A stretch of 64,000 bases of DNA from Amycolatopsis taiwanensis DSM 45107. GTDB taxonomy: Bacteria > Actinomycetota > Actinomycetes > Mycobacteriales > Pseudonocardiaceae. Both the position numbers and the translations under genes were made by a program. Within the stretch, counting starts at the first letter, position 1. Every line of letters begins with the position of its first letter. The notes under the pieces are model-generated. The model did no database searches, was not told where the DNA came from, and was given only the letters and a program-made list of their open reading frames with translations. This document shows, piece after piece, positions 1-6,677 of this stretch. The DNA lies in the NCBI RefSeq assembly GCF_000519205.1, contig NZ_JAFB01000040.1, forward strand, positions 21,065-85,064, given 5' to 3'.

Positions 1-129
1 GCCCTGCGCGCGGCGAACGTGGCTCACGACGCCGAGATCCGTGCCCGGATGCTGGCTGAGCTGGCCGCGCTCCGGCACGCGTCCAAGTTGCGGAGCCTGG
101 ATCAGGATGTTCCCTGGTCAGACGCGTAG
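1..129 (+). CDS. C-terminal end of an unidentified protein (5' end outside window)
   Basis: The frame is open from base 1 to a TAG at 127-129 and gives 42 residues. They are rich in Ala, Leu and Arg and probably helical, and the protein ends in VPWSDA. I recognise no family. A strong hairpin starts 14 bases after the stop, which fits a real gene end. Its function cannot be judged without the upstream sequence. Confidence 0.5.
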   Translation, partial: ALRAANVAHDAEIRARMLAELAALRHASKLRSLDQDVPWSDA

Positions 130-143
130 CGGGGGCGTTGGGC

Positions 144-177
144 GGTCACCTCGGGCACCGGGGTGACCGAGGTGACC
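144..177 (+). terminator. Hairpin downstream of the partial gene
   Basis: An 11-bp perfect inverted repeat (GGTCACCTCGG / CCGAGGTGACC) with a 12-base loop lies just after the stop of the truncated gene. No T-tract follows, as is common for actinobacterial terminators. Confidence 0.5.
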
Positions 178-274
178 GGCGAACGGGCCTGCCGGCGAAC
201 AAAATCGGTGGACGGGACCACGCCGCACCACTATGGTTCCGGGGGCCGTGACTCGACACCGGGAGGTGAGACCC

Positions 275-328
275 ATGAACGCTGTTTCGATGTGGGTGCT
301 CCCCTCGTCGTCACGGTCGGGCGACTGA
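275..328 (+). CDS. Putative 17-residue leader ORF upstream of the acetyltransferase/IF-1 pair
   Basis: ATG at 275 is preceded at a suitable distance by GGGAGGTGAG (261-270), one of the best ribosome-binding sites in the first kilobase. The peptide is 17 residues (MNAVSMWVLPSSSRSGD) and stops at TGA 326-328. A hairpin at 341-367 lies between it and the acetyltransferase. The order leader ORF, hairpin, resistance-like gene recalls translation-dependent attenuation, but no run of a regulating amino acid is visible. Translation is inferred from the ribosome-binding site alone. Confidence 0.35.
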   Translation: MNAVSMWVLPSSSRSGD

Positions 329-340
329 CGTAGGGGTTGC

Positions 341-367
341 CGGGAGCGCCTCGATCAGGCACTCCCG
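341..367 (+). promoter_or_regulatory. Possible attenuator hairpin before the acetyltransferase gene
   Basis: CGGGAGCGCCT (341-351) pairs with AGGCACTCCCG (357-367) with one mismatch and a 5-base loop. The AAAGGTGA ribosome-binding site of the acetyltransferase follows at once. The hairpin could act as an attenuator or gate access to that site. This is inference from position. Confidence 0.35.
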
Positions 368-380
368 AAAGGTGACCACC

Positions 381-1172
381 ATGAACACTCTGCGCTTCAC
401 CGCGGGCGAACCCACGGTGAAGATCACCCACGTCGGACCGGGACTGTGGCACGCGCTGGACGACGGCCGGCTGGCCGGCCGCGGCGAGGCCACCACCCGG
501 CCGGACGGGCGGGTCTTCCTCAGCGTCGACGCCTGGCACCGCTCCGTCTTCGACCAGCTCGCCCACGCGATGCTGGCGGCCCTGCCGGGACCGCTCCACA
601 CGGTGGTCGACGAAACCGACCACGAACTGCTGGCGGGCTGGCGACAGGCCGGCTTGACGATCCGGCGGCGCGAGTGGGAGTACGTCGTGCCCACCGATCC
701 GCGCGTCACCGGGCCGGCGCTCTCGCCACCGGGCGTCACGATCGTGCCCGCCGGGGCCGCCGAAGACGGCCCGCTGCGGGAGCTGGACCGCATCGTCCGC
801 GCCGAGGTCGAAGCGACCGTCGGCTGGGCGGAGATGCCGGCCGAGGTGCTGCCGCGGCCGGCCGGCGACACCATCGTGGACCCGTCGAAGTACGCCGTGG
901 CTGCCGAGGGCGGCGAGTACGCGGGCCTGGTCCGGGTGGTCGAGGTGACGCGCCTGCCCCGGATCGGGCTGGTCGCCGTCCGCGCCGCCCGGCGGCGCCG
1001 CGGCATCGCCCGTGCGCTGCTGACCCACACGCTCGGCGTCCTGCACCACGCGGGGATCGAGACGGCGACGGCCGAGGTGAACGAGGCCAACGAAGCGGCG
1101 ACGGCGTTGTTCGAAAGCCTCGGCGCCTGGCGGGCGAACAGCACCCTGGAGCTGGTGCGCCATGGCCGGTAA
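381..1172 (+). CDS. GNAT family N-acetyltransferase
   Basis: Predicted 263-residue acetyl-CoA-dependent N-acetyltransferase. The C-terminal half carries the GNAT core: a beta-strand with IGLVAVRAARRRRGIARALL around residues 193-212, containing the RxxGIA acetyl-CoA pyrophosphate loop, then a NEANEAATALFESLGA helix typical of the last GNAT motif. The N-terminal ~120 residues match no family I know and may be a second, degenerate GNAT fold. ATG 381 is chosen because AAAGGTGA (368-375) is a good ribosome-binding site for it; the GTG at 372 lies inside that site. The 3' end overlaps the IF-1-like gene by 11 bases, so the two are probably translationally coupled. The substrate is unknown; a ribosomal protein or a ribosome-directed antibiotic would fit the neighbour but is speculation. 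Confidence 0.8.
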   Translation: MNTLRFTAGEPTVKITHVGPGLWHALDDGRLAGRGEATTRPDGRVFLSVDAWHRSVFDQLAHAMLAALPGPLHTVVDETDHELLAGWRQAGLTIRRREWEYVVPTDPRVTGPALSPPGVTIVPAGAAEDGPLRELDRIVRAEVEATVGWAEMPAEVLPRPAGDTIVDPSKYAVAAEGGEYAGLVRVVEVTRLPRIGLVAVRAARRRRGIARALLTHTLGVLHHAGIETATAEVNEANEAATALFESLGAWRANSTLELVRHGR

Positions 1173-1383
1173 GGGCGGTATCGAAGTGGAAGGAACCGTG
1201 GTCGAGTGCCTGCGCGACGCCCGGTTCAAGGTCGAGCTGCCGAACGGGCACCACGTGCTCGCCCACATCAGCGGCAAGATCAGGAAGAACTTCATCAAGA
1301 TCGTGCCGTATGACCGGGTCCTGGTGGAGCTGAGCCCGTACGACCTGAGCCGGGGCCGGATCCTGTTCCGGTACCGGACCTAG
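1162..1383 (+). CDS. infA: Translation initiation factor IF-1 paralogue
   Basis: 73 residues forming the single S1-type OB fold of IF-1, which binds the ribosomal A site during initiation. The family signatures LAHISGKIRKNFIKI and VELSPYDLSRGRILFRYR are present. The housekeeping infA of actinobacteria lies in the ribosomal-protein cluster (rpmJ, rpsM), so this copy, coupled to an acetyltransferase and with several divergent positions (GKIRKN for GKMRQH, for instance), is most likely a second paralogue. ATG 1162 overlaps the end of the acetyltransferase gene (ATGGCCGGTAA), with no ribosome-binding site of its own needed. Identity as an IF-1 homologue is secure; a specialised role, such as translation under stress, is inference. 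Confidence 0.9.
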   Translation: MAGKGGIEVEGTVVECLRDARFKVELPNGHHVLAHISGKIRKNFIKIVPYDRVLVELSPYDLSRGRILFRYRT

Positions 1384-1389
1384 GGGCAG

Positions 1390-1546
1390 TTGGCCAGGAC
1401 GTCGGGAGCGGGATGCCCGGTCGACGTGAGGAGAGTTTCACGGCCCCGGCCTGACCGGGTCCGATTAGGGCCGTCAGCGGTCGGCCGTTCCCGTCGGCGA
1501 GATGGTGCACCTTCGTGCTCCAGCCACCGTGGGAACGGCCGATCAC
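1390..1546 (-). pseudogene. IS5-type transposase fragment
   Basis: Read on the minus strand, the segment encodes VIGRSHGGWSTKVHHLADG followed by NGRPLTALIGPGQAG. This matches the RSRGGxTTKIHxxxDGxGRPL core near the DDE domain of IS5-family transposases. The rest of the transposase, any start codon and any terminal inverted repeats are missing, so it is a decayed internal fragment. It directly abuts the remnant at 1565-1731, suggesting that the insertion helped destroy that gene. Confidence 0.6.
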
Positions 1547-1564
1547 GTGCTCGGGCGGCTCGAA

Positions 1565-1731
1565 CGGCCCACATCCACCACAACAGCCAACCCCACGACG
1601 GCACCACCCAACCCGGCCCCGACATCACCTTCCACGCCCACGTACCCGGACCCGGCACCTACCGACTCTTCCTCGACTTCAAACACAACAACACCGTCCA
1701 CACCGCACAATTCACCACCACCACCAAATAA
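1565..1731 (+). pseudogene. C-terminal remnant of a secreted beta-sandwich protein
   Basis: The frame ends GPDITFHAHVPGPGTYRLF followed by LDFKHNNTVHTAQFT and a TAA. This closely resembles the last strands of actinobacterial exported proteins found near heavy-metal transport genes, which typically end in a GPxVxFxAxxPxPGxYRLFLDF-type strand pair. Only about 50 residues survive. The upstream part is replaced by the IS5-type fragment, and no start codon or ribosome-binding site precedes it. The family assignment is from memory of the motif and is moderate. Confidence 0.4.
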
Positions 1732-1911
1732 CCCGGGACGCGGCGCGGCGGGCAAGCCGGTCTGGAGCGCCACTCGTAGAATCTGCGGCCTGACCGTTCC
1801 GTTGCGGGCTCAGGCGGTGTCTCAACAAGCGAACCACGGCAACGTGCGCGAAGGAGATGGGCATCAGCGAAGCGCGCGAGTTCGTGGCCAACCCTACGGA
1901 GAGGACCGGTA

Positions 1912-2508
1912 ATGACCGGCACAACCAACCCAGCGCCCGTCGACGACCTCGCTGCCGTCCTCGGCGCCGTAGGTGATCTGGTCGCCGGCGTCGGGCACGA
2001 CCAGTGGGGCGCGCCCACGCCTTGTCCAGAGTGGACTGTTCGTGAAGTGGTCAACCATCTGGTCATCGGGAGCCGCCTGTTCACCGGAATCCTGCGCGGC
2101 GAGGCGGCCCCCGCGCCCGGCTCCCTGGCCCCCAAGGCCAGCGACGCGCTCGGCGACGCCCCCGCGGCCGCCTACCGAAGCGCCGCCGAGGACCTGCTTG
2201 CCGCGTTCAGGCAACCAGGCGTGCTGGGACAGCTCTTCCAGGTTCCGGCTGGAACCGTCCACGGCATCGCCGCACTGCACCTGCGCGCCGTCGAATGCCT
2301 CGTTCACGGCTGGGACATCGCCACGGCCACCGGTCAGCAACCCCGGTTCCCCGACGACATCGTCGAGCGGGAACTGGAGTTCTCGCGCGGCAGGCTCACC
2401 GACGTCCCACCGGACCGGAGCCCGTTCGCACCACCGCAACCAGCCCCCGACGACGCCGCGCCCCTCGACCGGCTTGTCGCCCTCCTTGGCCGCCGCCTCA
2501 ACGCATAA
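1912..2508 (+). CDS. TIGR03086-type DinB-fold protein (mycothiol-dependent superfamily)
   Basis: 198 residues with the typical opening TPCPEWTVREVVNHLVIGSRLF, where His of the NHLV helix is a metal-ligand position of the DinB/maleylpyruvate-isomerase fold. The second landmark is the central LHLRAVECLVHGWDIATATG (His of VHGWD), and the end has the LPPDRSPFAPP-like DVPPDRSPFAPPQPAPDD typical of this subfamily. Relatives are small metal-binding proteins thought to be mycothiol-dependent transferases or isomerases; the substrate here is unknown. ATG 1912 follows GGAGAGG at about 8 bases. It stands alone between IS debris and a convergently irrelevant AraC gene, so context adds little. Confidence 0.8.
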   Translation: MTGTTNPAPVDDLAAVLGAVGDLVAGVGHDQWGAPTPCPEWTVREVVNHLVIGSRLFTGILRGEAAPAPGSLAPKASDALGDAPAAAYRSAAEDLLAAFRQPGVLGQLFQVPAGTVHGIAALHLRAVECLVHGWDIATATGQQPRFPDDIVERELEFSRGRLTDVPPDRSPFAPPQPAPDDAAPLDRLVALLGRRLNA

Positions 2509-2611
2509 CGCTGAACACCACCCACTCCGAACTCTGGGCCGATGATGACGTCGGCGGTACGAACCGGCCGCGCCGCCGCATCTTGGATGAAATCGCGCGT
2601 AGCCTGACGAC

Positions 2612-3463
2612 ATGCGATCCGCCGAGTCGGTTCGTGTCGCTGCGGAGGTAGTGGACGTCGCGGTCCCCTCACGGCCAGGCCGGTTGACCGGGGTCAGCAT
2701 GGCCGGGTTCAGCGGCCGGGCCAAGGACCTCGTCGAACTTCGGGTGGTCCCGTACCCCGCGGTCACGCTGTTCATCGACCTCGGCGACGGGCTGCTCGTC
2801 AACGACGCCAGCGGTCAGCGGCAGCGAGGCGCTGTCGTCCTCGGCATCGCGCCCGACAGCGCTCAAGCCGTTGGCCAAGGCGACGTGGAGTGCCTGCAGG
2901 TGCGGCTGTCGCCGGTGCTCGCGTACGCGGTGCTGGGCGCCTCTTCGGAATTGGAGGGGACGACGGTCGCCCTCGATGCTCTTTGGGGGAACGACGCCGC
3001 GCGAACCCAAGAGCAACTGCGCGCGGCCGAGTCGTGGGACGACCGGTTCGCGATCGCGGAGGACGCGCTCGCTCGACGACACGACGCGGGACGGACGGTG
3101 GACGCGGAAGTCGCCTTCGTCTGGGATCAGATGATGAAAAACCGGGGGAGGGTCCGAATCGAGCGGCTGTCCGCCGAGGTCGGCTGGAGCCGCAAGCGAC
3201 TGTGGTCCCGGTTCCGGTCCCAAACCGGCCTTACCCCCAAGCGCGCCGCCCAGCTCATCCGTTTCGACCACGCCGTCCACCGCCTCGCCGCGGGGCAAAG
3301 CGCGGCACTGGTGGCGGCGCAGAGCGGGTATGCCGACCAGTCCCACCTCCATCGGGACGTCATGGCCTTCGCCGGGGTGACGCCCACGGCCGTTGCGATC
3401 GCGCCGTGGCTCGCGGTCGACCCCGTCGCGTGGGCCGCCGCCCAACACCTGTCCAGGCCTTGA
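2612..3463 (+). CDS. AraC family transcriptional regulator
   Basis: 283 residues. The C-terminal ~100 residues carry two helix-turn-helix motifs: RIERLSAEVGWSRKRLWSRF and the second recognition region AALVAAQSGYADQSHLHRDV, followed by the AGVTP element typical of AraC/XylS proteins. The N-terminal ~160 residues are a beta-rich effector domain (AraC_binding type, 'LGIAPDSAQAVGQGDVECLQVRLSP'-like region seen in AraC regulators of small metabolism genes). The target is unknown. The next gene is convergent, so autoregulation or control of the upstream TIGR03086 gene is possible but unproven. Confidence 0.85.
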   Translation: MRSAESVRVAAEVVDVAVPSRPGRLTGVSMAGFSGRAKDLVELRVVPYPAVTLFIDLGDGLLVNDASGQRQRGAVVLGIAPDSAQAVGQGDVECLQVRLSPVLAYAVLGASSELEGTTVALDALWGNDAARTQEQLRAAESWDDRFAIAEDALARRHDAGRTVDAEVAFVWDQMMKNRGRVRIERLSAEVGWSRKRLWSRFRSQTGLTPKRAAQLIRFDHAVHRLAAGQSAALVAAQSGYADQSHLHRDVMAFAGVTPTAVAIAPWLAVDPVAWAAAQHLSRP

Positions 3464-3503
3464 CACACAAGGAGAACATTTCCCCAAGACGCGCGACGGG
3501 CGC

Positions 3504-4511
3504 TCAGGGCGCGGGGCGCGGGGAAGGCCCGGCCCCCCAGCCGCGCCGGGCGGCGAGCAGGCCGGCCTGGAACCGGGTACGCGCGCCGAGTTCGTCCATC
3601 AGCTCGCTGACCCGCCGGTGCACCGTCCGCAGGCTCACGCCGAGCTGGCGGGCGGCCGCCTCGTCCTTGAGGCCGGCCGCGAGCAGCGTGAACAGCGCCG
3701 GATCCGGCGGGTTCGCCGGGTCGGCGGCGATGGCTTCGACGGACCTGGCCGGCAACGGCAAGGCCGACCGCCACAGGATCTCGAAGAGGGCGACCAGCGC
3801 GTCGAGCAGAGTCGAGGAGTGGATGATGACCGCGCTGTCGGCGATGGCCGGCGCCTCGGTGGTCAGGGGCAGGATCGCGCTCTGCCGGTCGACGATGGCC
3901 AGCTTCATGGGTACGTCCGGGCTGATCCGCGCCTCTTCGCCGGCGGCCACCGCCTCCTGGGCGAGACGCAGCTTGCCCGGGATCTCCAGGGCCGAGACGG
4001 CGTAGATTCCGCGTACTCGGACACCGCGTTCGAGGCGCTCGAGTTCGCCCGTGTTCTGTTCGGCGGGGTCCTGGGCATAGGGCGGCCGGTCCAATACCAG
4101 CAACTCGTCGGTCGCGGCCTGTTGCAACTGGGTGAACCGCTGCGCCACGGCGGTTCGGCCCTGCACGAGCTCGACCAGTTCCTCGGGAGCGCGGTGCTCT
4201 GCCGACGGCACCTCGGCGAGCAGCGCGAGCGCGCCCAGCCGCGCCTTGGCCAGCGCCTCCTCCCGGCGCGAAATCAGGGCGGCCACCGCGACGTCCGGCC
4301 GGGTCGGCAGGAACCGGACCGGCCGGCCCGCCAGGCGGCTGACCAGACCAAGCTCCTCGAGCCGGGAGAACGTGCGGCGCAGCGACACGGTCGTACGGCC
4401 GGTGTGCGCGGCGAGTTCGGACAGGGTGGCCCGGGGCTGGTGCAGCAGGTCCCGGTAAACCCGTTCGTCATCGGCGGAGACCCCGACCTCGGAGAGCACG
4501 TTGCCATCCAC
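3504..4511 (-). CDS. TrmB/LuxR-type two-headed transcriptional regulator
   Basis: 335 residues. The N-terminal ~75 residues form a winged helix (RATLSELAAHTGRTTVSLRRTF, then LEELGLVSR), as in TrmB-like regulators. The middle resembles the PLD-like effector region of that family. Residues ~272-325 form a second LuxR-like helix-turn-helix (LAAGLKDEAAARQLGVSLRT, then VHRRVSELMDELGARTRFQA). This layout recurs in Streptomyces and Amycolatopsis as stand-alone regulators near secondary metabolism or secreted-protein genes. It is divergent from the BNR-propeller gene, with a GATTAA/TTAATC dyad between them. Confidence 0.8.
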   Translation of the reverse strand: MDGNVLSEVGVSADDERVYRDLLHQPRATLSELAAHTGRTTVSLRRTFSRLEELGLVSRLAGRPVRFLPTRPDVAVAALISRREEALAKARLGALALLAEVPSAEHRAPEELVELVQGRTAVAQRFTQLQQAATDELLVLDRPPYAQDPAEQNTGELERLERGVRVRGIYAVSALEIPGKLRLAQEAVAAGEEARISPDVPMKLAIVDRQSAILPLTTEAPAIADSAVIIHSSTLLDALVALFEILWRSALPLPARSVEAIAADPANPPDPALFTLLAAGLKDEAAARQLGVSLRTVHRRVSELMDELGARTRFQAGLLAARRGWGAGPSPRPAP

Positions 4512-4575
4512 CGTCGTGCGCCCTCCCGGCTGTCATATGCCTGCAATGACACAAATCTGCCACGTGTTGGGCCTA

Positions 4576-4591
4576 GATTAAACGATTAATC
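4576..4591. promoter_or_regulatory. GATTAA-N4-TTAATC dyad, possible operator
   Basis: A perfect 6-bp inverted repeat with 4-base spacer sits in an AT-rich patch between the divergent TrmB/LuxR-type regulator and the BNR-propeller gene. It is a reasonable binding site for that regulator. No binding data. Confidence 0.35.
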
Positions 4592-4653
4592 CTCCGGTAG
4601 GACAGACCTGAACATATTGCCATCCCGCAAGCACGGCCTGCCAGGAGACAGCA

Positions 4654-5766
4654 TTGAAGAAGGCACTCACCGTCGGATTCGCGACCGCAATCGCCGTCAT
4701 GTCAGCCGCCGCACCCGCCATCGCTGCCGAAAGCACGGCCGCTGACAGTTGGAGACCGCCGCAATGCACAACCGTGACCGGCGATGGATCGGTCACGTTC
4801 ACGCGGAACCAGGGCAAGGTGCTCACGCCGACCAGCCAGCGGCTGCAGCCCGTCACCTATACCACCGGGATGGCGGTCCTCGACCAACCCAACACGCTCC
4901 TCGCCATGGAGAACAACACGCTGCTGAGCTCGGTTGACGCCGGCTGTACCTGGAAGGCGCGGGGCGAGATCAAAGGCCGGCACGTGGCATTGGTCCCGGC
5001 CGGTGGCGATCGGGCCTACGCCTGGGATCTCGATGGCGGCGTGTCGCTCGCCACACCAGCGGGCGTCACCCCGCTCACCTCGCCAGGCGTGGACCTGGCC
5101 GGGTTCGCCGTCGACCGTCGCGACAGCGACCACGTACGGGTCGCCGACGACCTCGGGCGGCTTTACGACTCGACCGACGGCGGGCACACCTGGACGCCCA
5201 TCGGCGTGCCCGGGCCGCCCCAGGGAGAGTTGACCCTCGTGTACACCGCCGCGTTCGATCCGTCCAATGTGGACCATGTCGTGCTGGGCACGATGGGGAC
5301 CGGCGCCTACGCCACCTTCGACGGCGGACGCACGTGGACCAAGTCCGCCGGGCTGGGTCCGGGCAATAACGTCAACGTGTTCAGCGGCGTGATCTCTCCG
5401 GCGGCGTCGGACGTCGTGTACGTGAATGGCCTGAACGAAGCGGAGTCGAACGCCGGTGCGCCATCCCAGGGCCGCCACATCTACAAGTCGACCGATGGCG
5501 GCCGGAACTTCACCCCGGTCGTGGACCAGGACAGCAAGGTCACCCTCCCCAACGGGCCGGTGATGGCCGCCGACCCGAGGGACCCCGGCGCCGTGTACTT
5601 CGTGTTCGGAACCTATTACCAGGGCTACGGCACCGACATCTACAAGTACAACTCCAACAGCCGGAACGTCAGTGTGGCCCACAACCCGTACGACCGGGTC
5701 ACCTCGATCGCGTTCCACCCCCAGGTCCCCGGGTTGATGTACCTCGGGCTGGCCGAAGAGCGGTAA
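4654..5766 (+). CDS. Secreted BNR/WD40-like beta-propeller protein
   Basis: 370 residues beginning with a Sec signal peptide (KK, then AIAVMSAAAPAIAAES with an AxA cleavage site near residue 28). The mature part has repeated Asp-box/BNR motifs (STDGGHTWTPIG, TFDGGRTWTKSAG, STDGGRNFTPV), as in sialidase and sortilin/YCF48-like propellers. BNR propellers often bind glycans or photosystem-type partners; the function here is unknown. The start is TTG 4654, with CAGGAGA about 8 bases upstream; no ATG gives a better signal peptide. A perfect 16-bp hairpin follows the stop, and a shortened second copy of the gene lies beyond it. Confidence 0.75.
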   Translation: MKKALTVGFATAIAVMSAAAPAIAAESTAADSWRPPQCTTVTGDGSVTFTRNQGKVLTPTSQRLQPVTYTTGMAVLDQPNTLLAMENNTLLSSVDAGCTWKARGEIKGRHVALVPAGGDRAYAWDLDGGVSLATPAGVTPLTSPGVDLAGFAVDRRDSDHVRVADDLGRLYDSTDGGHTWTPIGVPGPPQGELTLVYTAAFDPSNVDHVVLGTMGTGAYATFDGGRTWTKSAGLGPGNNVNVFSGVISPAASDVVYVNGLNEAESNAGAPSQGRHIYKSTDGGRNFTPVVDQDSKVTLPNGPVMAADPRDPGAVYFVFGTYYQGYGTDIYKYNSNSRNVSVAHNPYDRVTSIAFHPQVPGLMYLGLAEER

Positions 5767-5775
5767 CCGCACCCC

Positions 5776-5812
5776 ATGCCTAGGAGGGGTGTCCCGCACC
5801 CCTCCTAGGCAT
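5776..5812 (+). terminator. Perfect 16-bp terminator hairpin after the BNR gene
   Basis: ATGCCTAGGAGGGGTG (5776-5791) and its exact complement (5797-5812) enclose a 5-base loop, starting 9 bases after the TAA. It separates the intact gene from the decayed copy, so read-through into the copy is unlikely. Confidence 0.8.
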
Positions 5813-6444
5813 ACGGCTGGAGACCGCCGCAGTGTTCAACCGTGACCGGCGATGGGTCGGTGACGTTCTCGCGAAACGAGAGCAAGGTCCCGACGGCTAT
5901 CGGGCCTACGCCTGTCGCGTACAGCGTGGCATTCGATCCGTCCAATATGGACCACATCGTCATGGGCAACATGACGATGGGCGCCCAGGTCACCTTCGAC
6001 GGCGGACTCGCGTGGACCGGAGTCGCCGGACTGGGCGCGGGCGACGATATCGATGTGTTCAGCGCCGTGATCTCTCCGGCGGACCCGAACGTCGTCTACC
6101 TAATGGTACGCAACGAAGCGGAACTGAAGGCCGGTAGGCCGTCCGAGGGCCGGCACATCCACAAGTCGACCGACGGTGGCCGGCACTTCACCTCGGTCGC
6201 GGAACAGGACAACAGGATCACGCTCCCCAACGGACCGGTGATGGCCGCGGACCCGAAGGACTCCGGCACCGTCTACTTCATCTACGGAACCTATTACCAG
6301 GGCTACGGCACCGACATCTACAAGTACGACTCCCACAGCCAAAACGTCTCGGTGGCCCACAACTCCTACCACCGGATCGACTCGATCGCGTTCCACCCCC
6401 GGGCACCCGGGTTGCTGTACTTCGGCGTGGACAAGGAACGGTAA
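5813..6444 (+). pseudogene. Truncated tandem copy of the BNR-propeller gene
   Basis: From 5813 the sequence repeats the mature part of the upstream gene (for instance GGAGACCGCCGCA, then GTGACCGGCGATGG) but starts beyond the signal-peptide codons. Two internal segments are missing relative to the first copy: the equivalents of roughly 4828-5006 and 5026-5240. The remaining frame is open from a GTG at 5842 for 200 residues. There is no signal peptide and no ribosome-binding site, and a terminator lies upstream. The open frame despite divergence hints that decay is recent or that the fragment was under selection for a time. Confidence 0.7.
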
Positions 6445-6453
6445 CCGCGCCCC

Positions 6454-6491
6454 ATGTCGTGGAGGGAGTGCATGCACCCCCTCCACGACAT
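6454..6491 (+). terminator. Near-perfect 19-bp palindromic hairpin after the second BNR copy
   Basis: ATGTCGTGGAGGGAGTGCA pairs with TGCACCCCCTCCACGACAT with a single mismatch and almost no loop. It starts 9 bases after the stop, exactly as the first hairpin does after the intact gene, but the stem sequence is different. The flank TAACCGCxCCCCATG is shared. Confidence 0.75.
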
Positions 6492-6677
6492 TGACACATT
6501 GTTCAACAAGAAAAAACGCTCCGCGCCAGACATCCTGTTTGCACCCCCGGTTGGATACTCTGACCTGCACAGATGTCACAATGATCGATATTTTCCGCCG
6601 CCGGTAACGCTCGACTCGATTGACCTTTCTTTGCCAAAACCTGGCGAGCCCGGTTACCAATCCGCTAAACCTGGACT

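Noticed and set aside
1858..1911. Short frame MGISEAREFVANPTERTGN before the TIGR03086 gene
   Set aside because: Too short, no ribosome-binding site of note, no family; could be debris.
2890..4005. 371-codon plus-strand frame spanning the end of the AraC gene and the TrmB-type gene
   Set aside because: It crosses two well-supported genes and has Arg-rich shadow composition.
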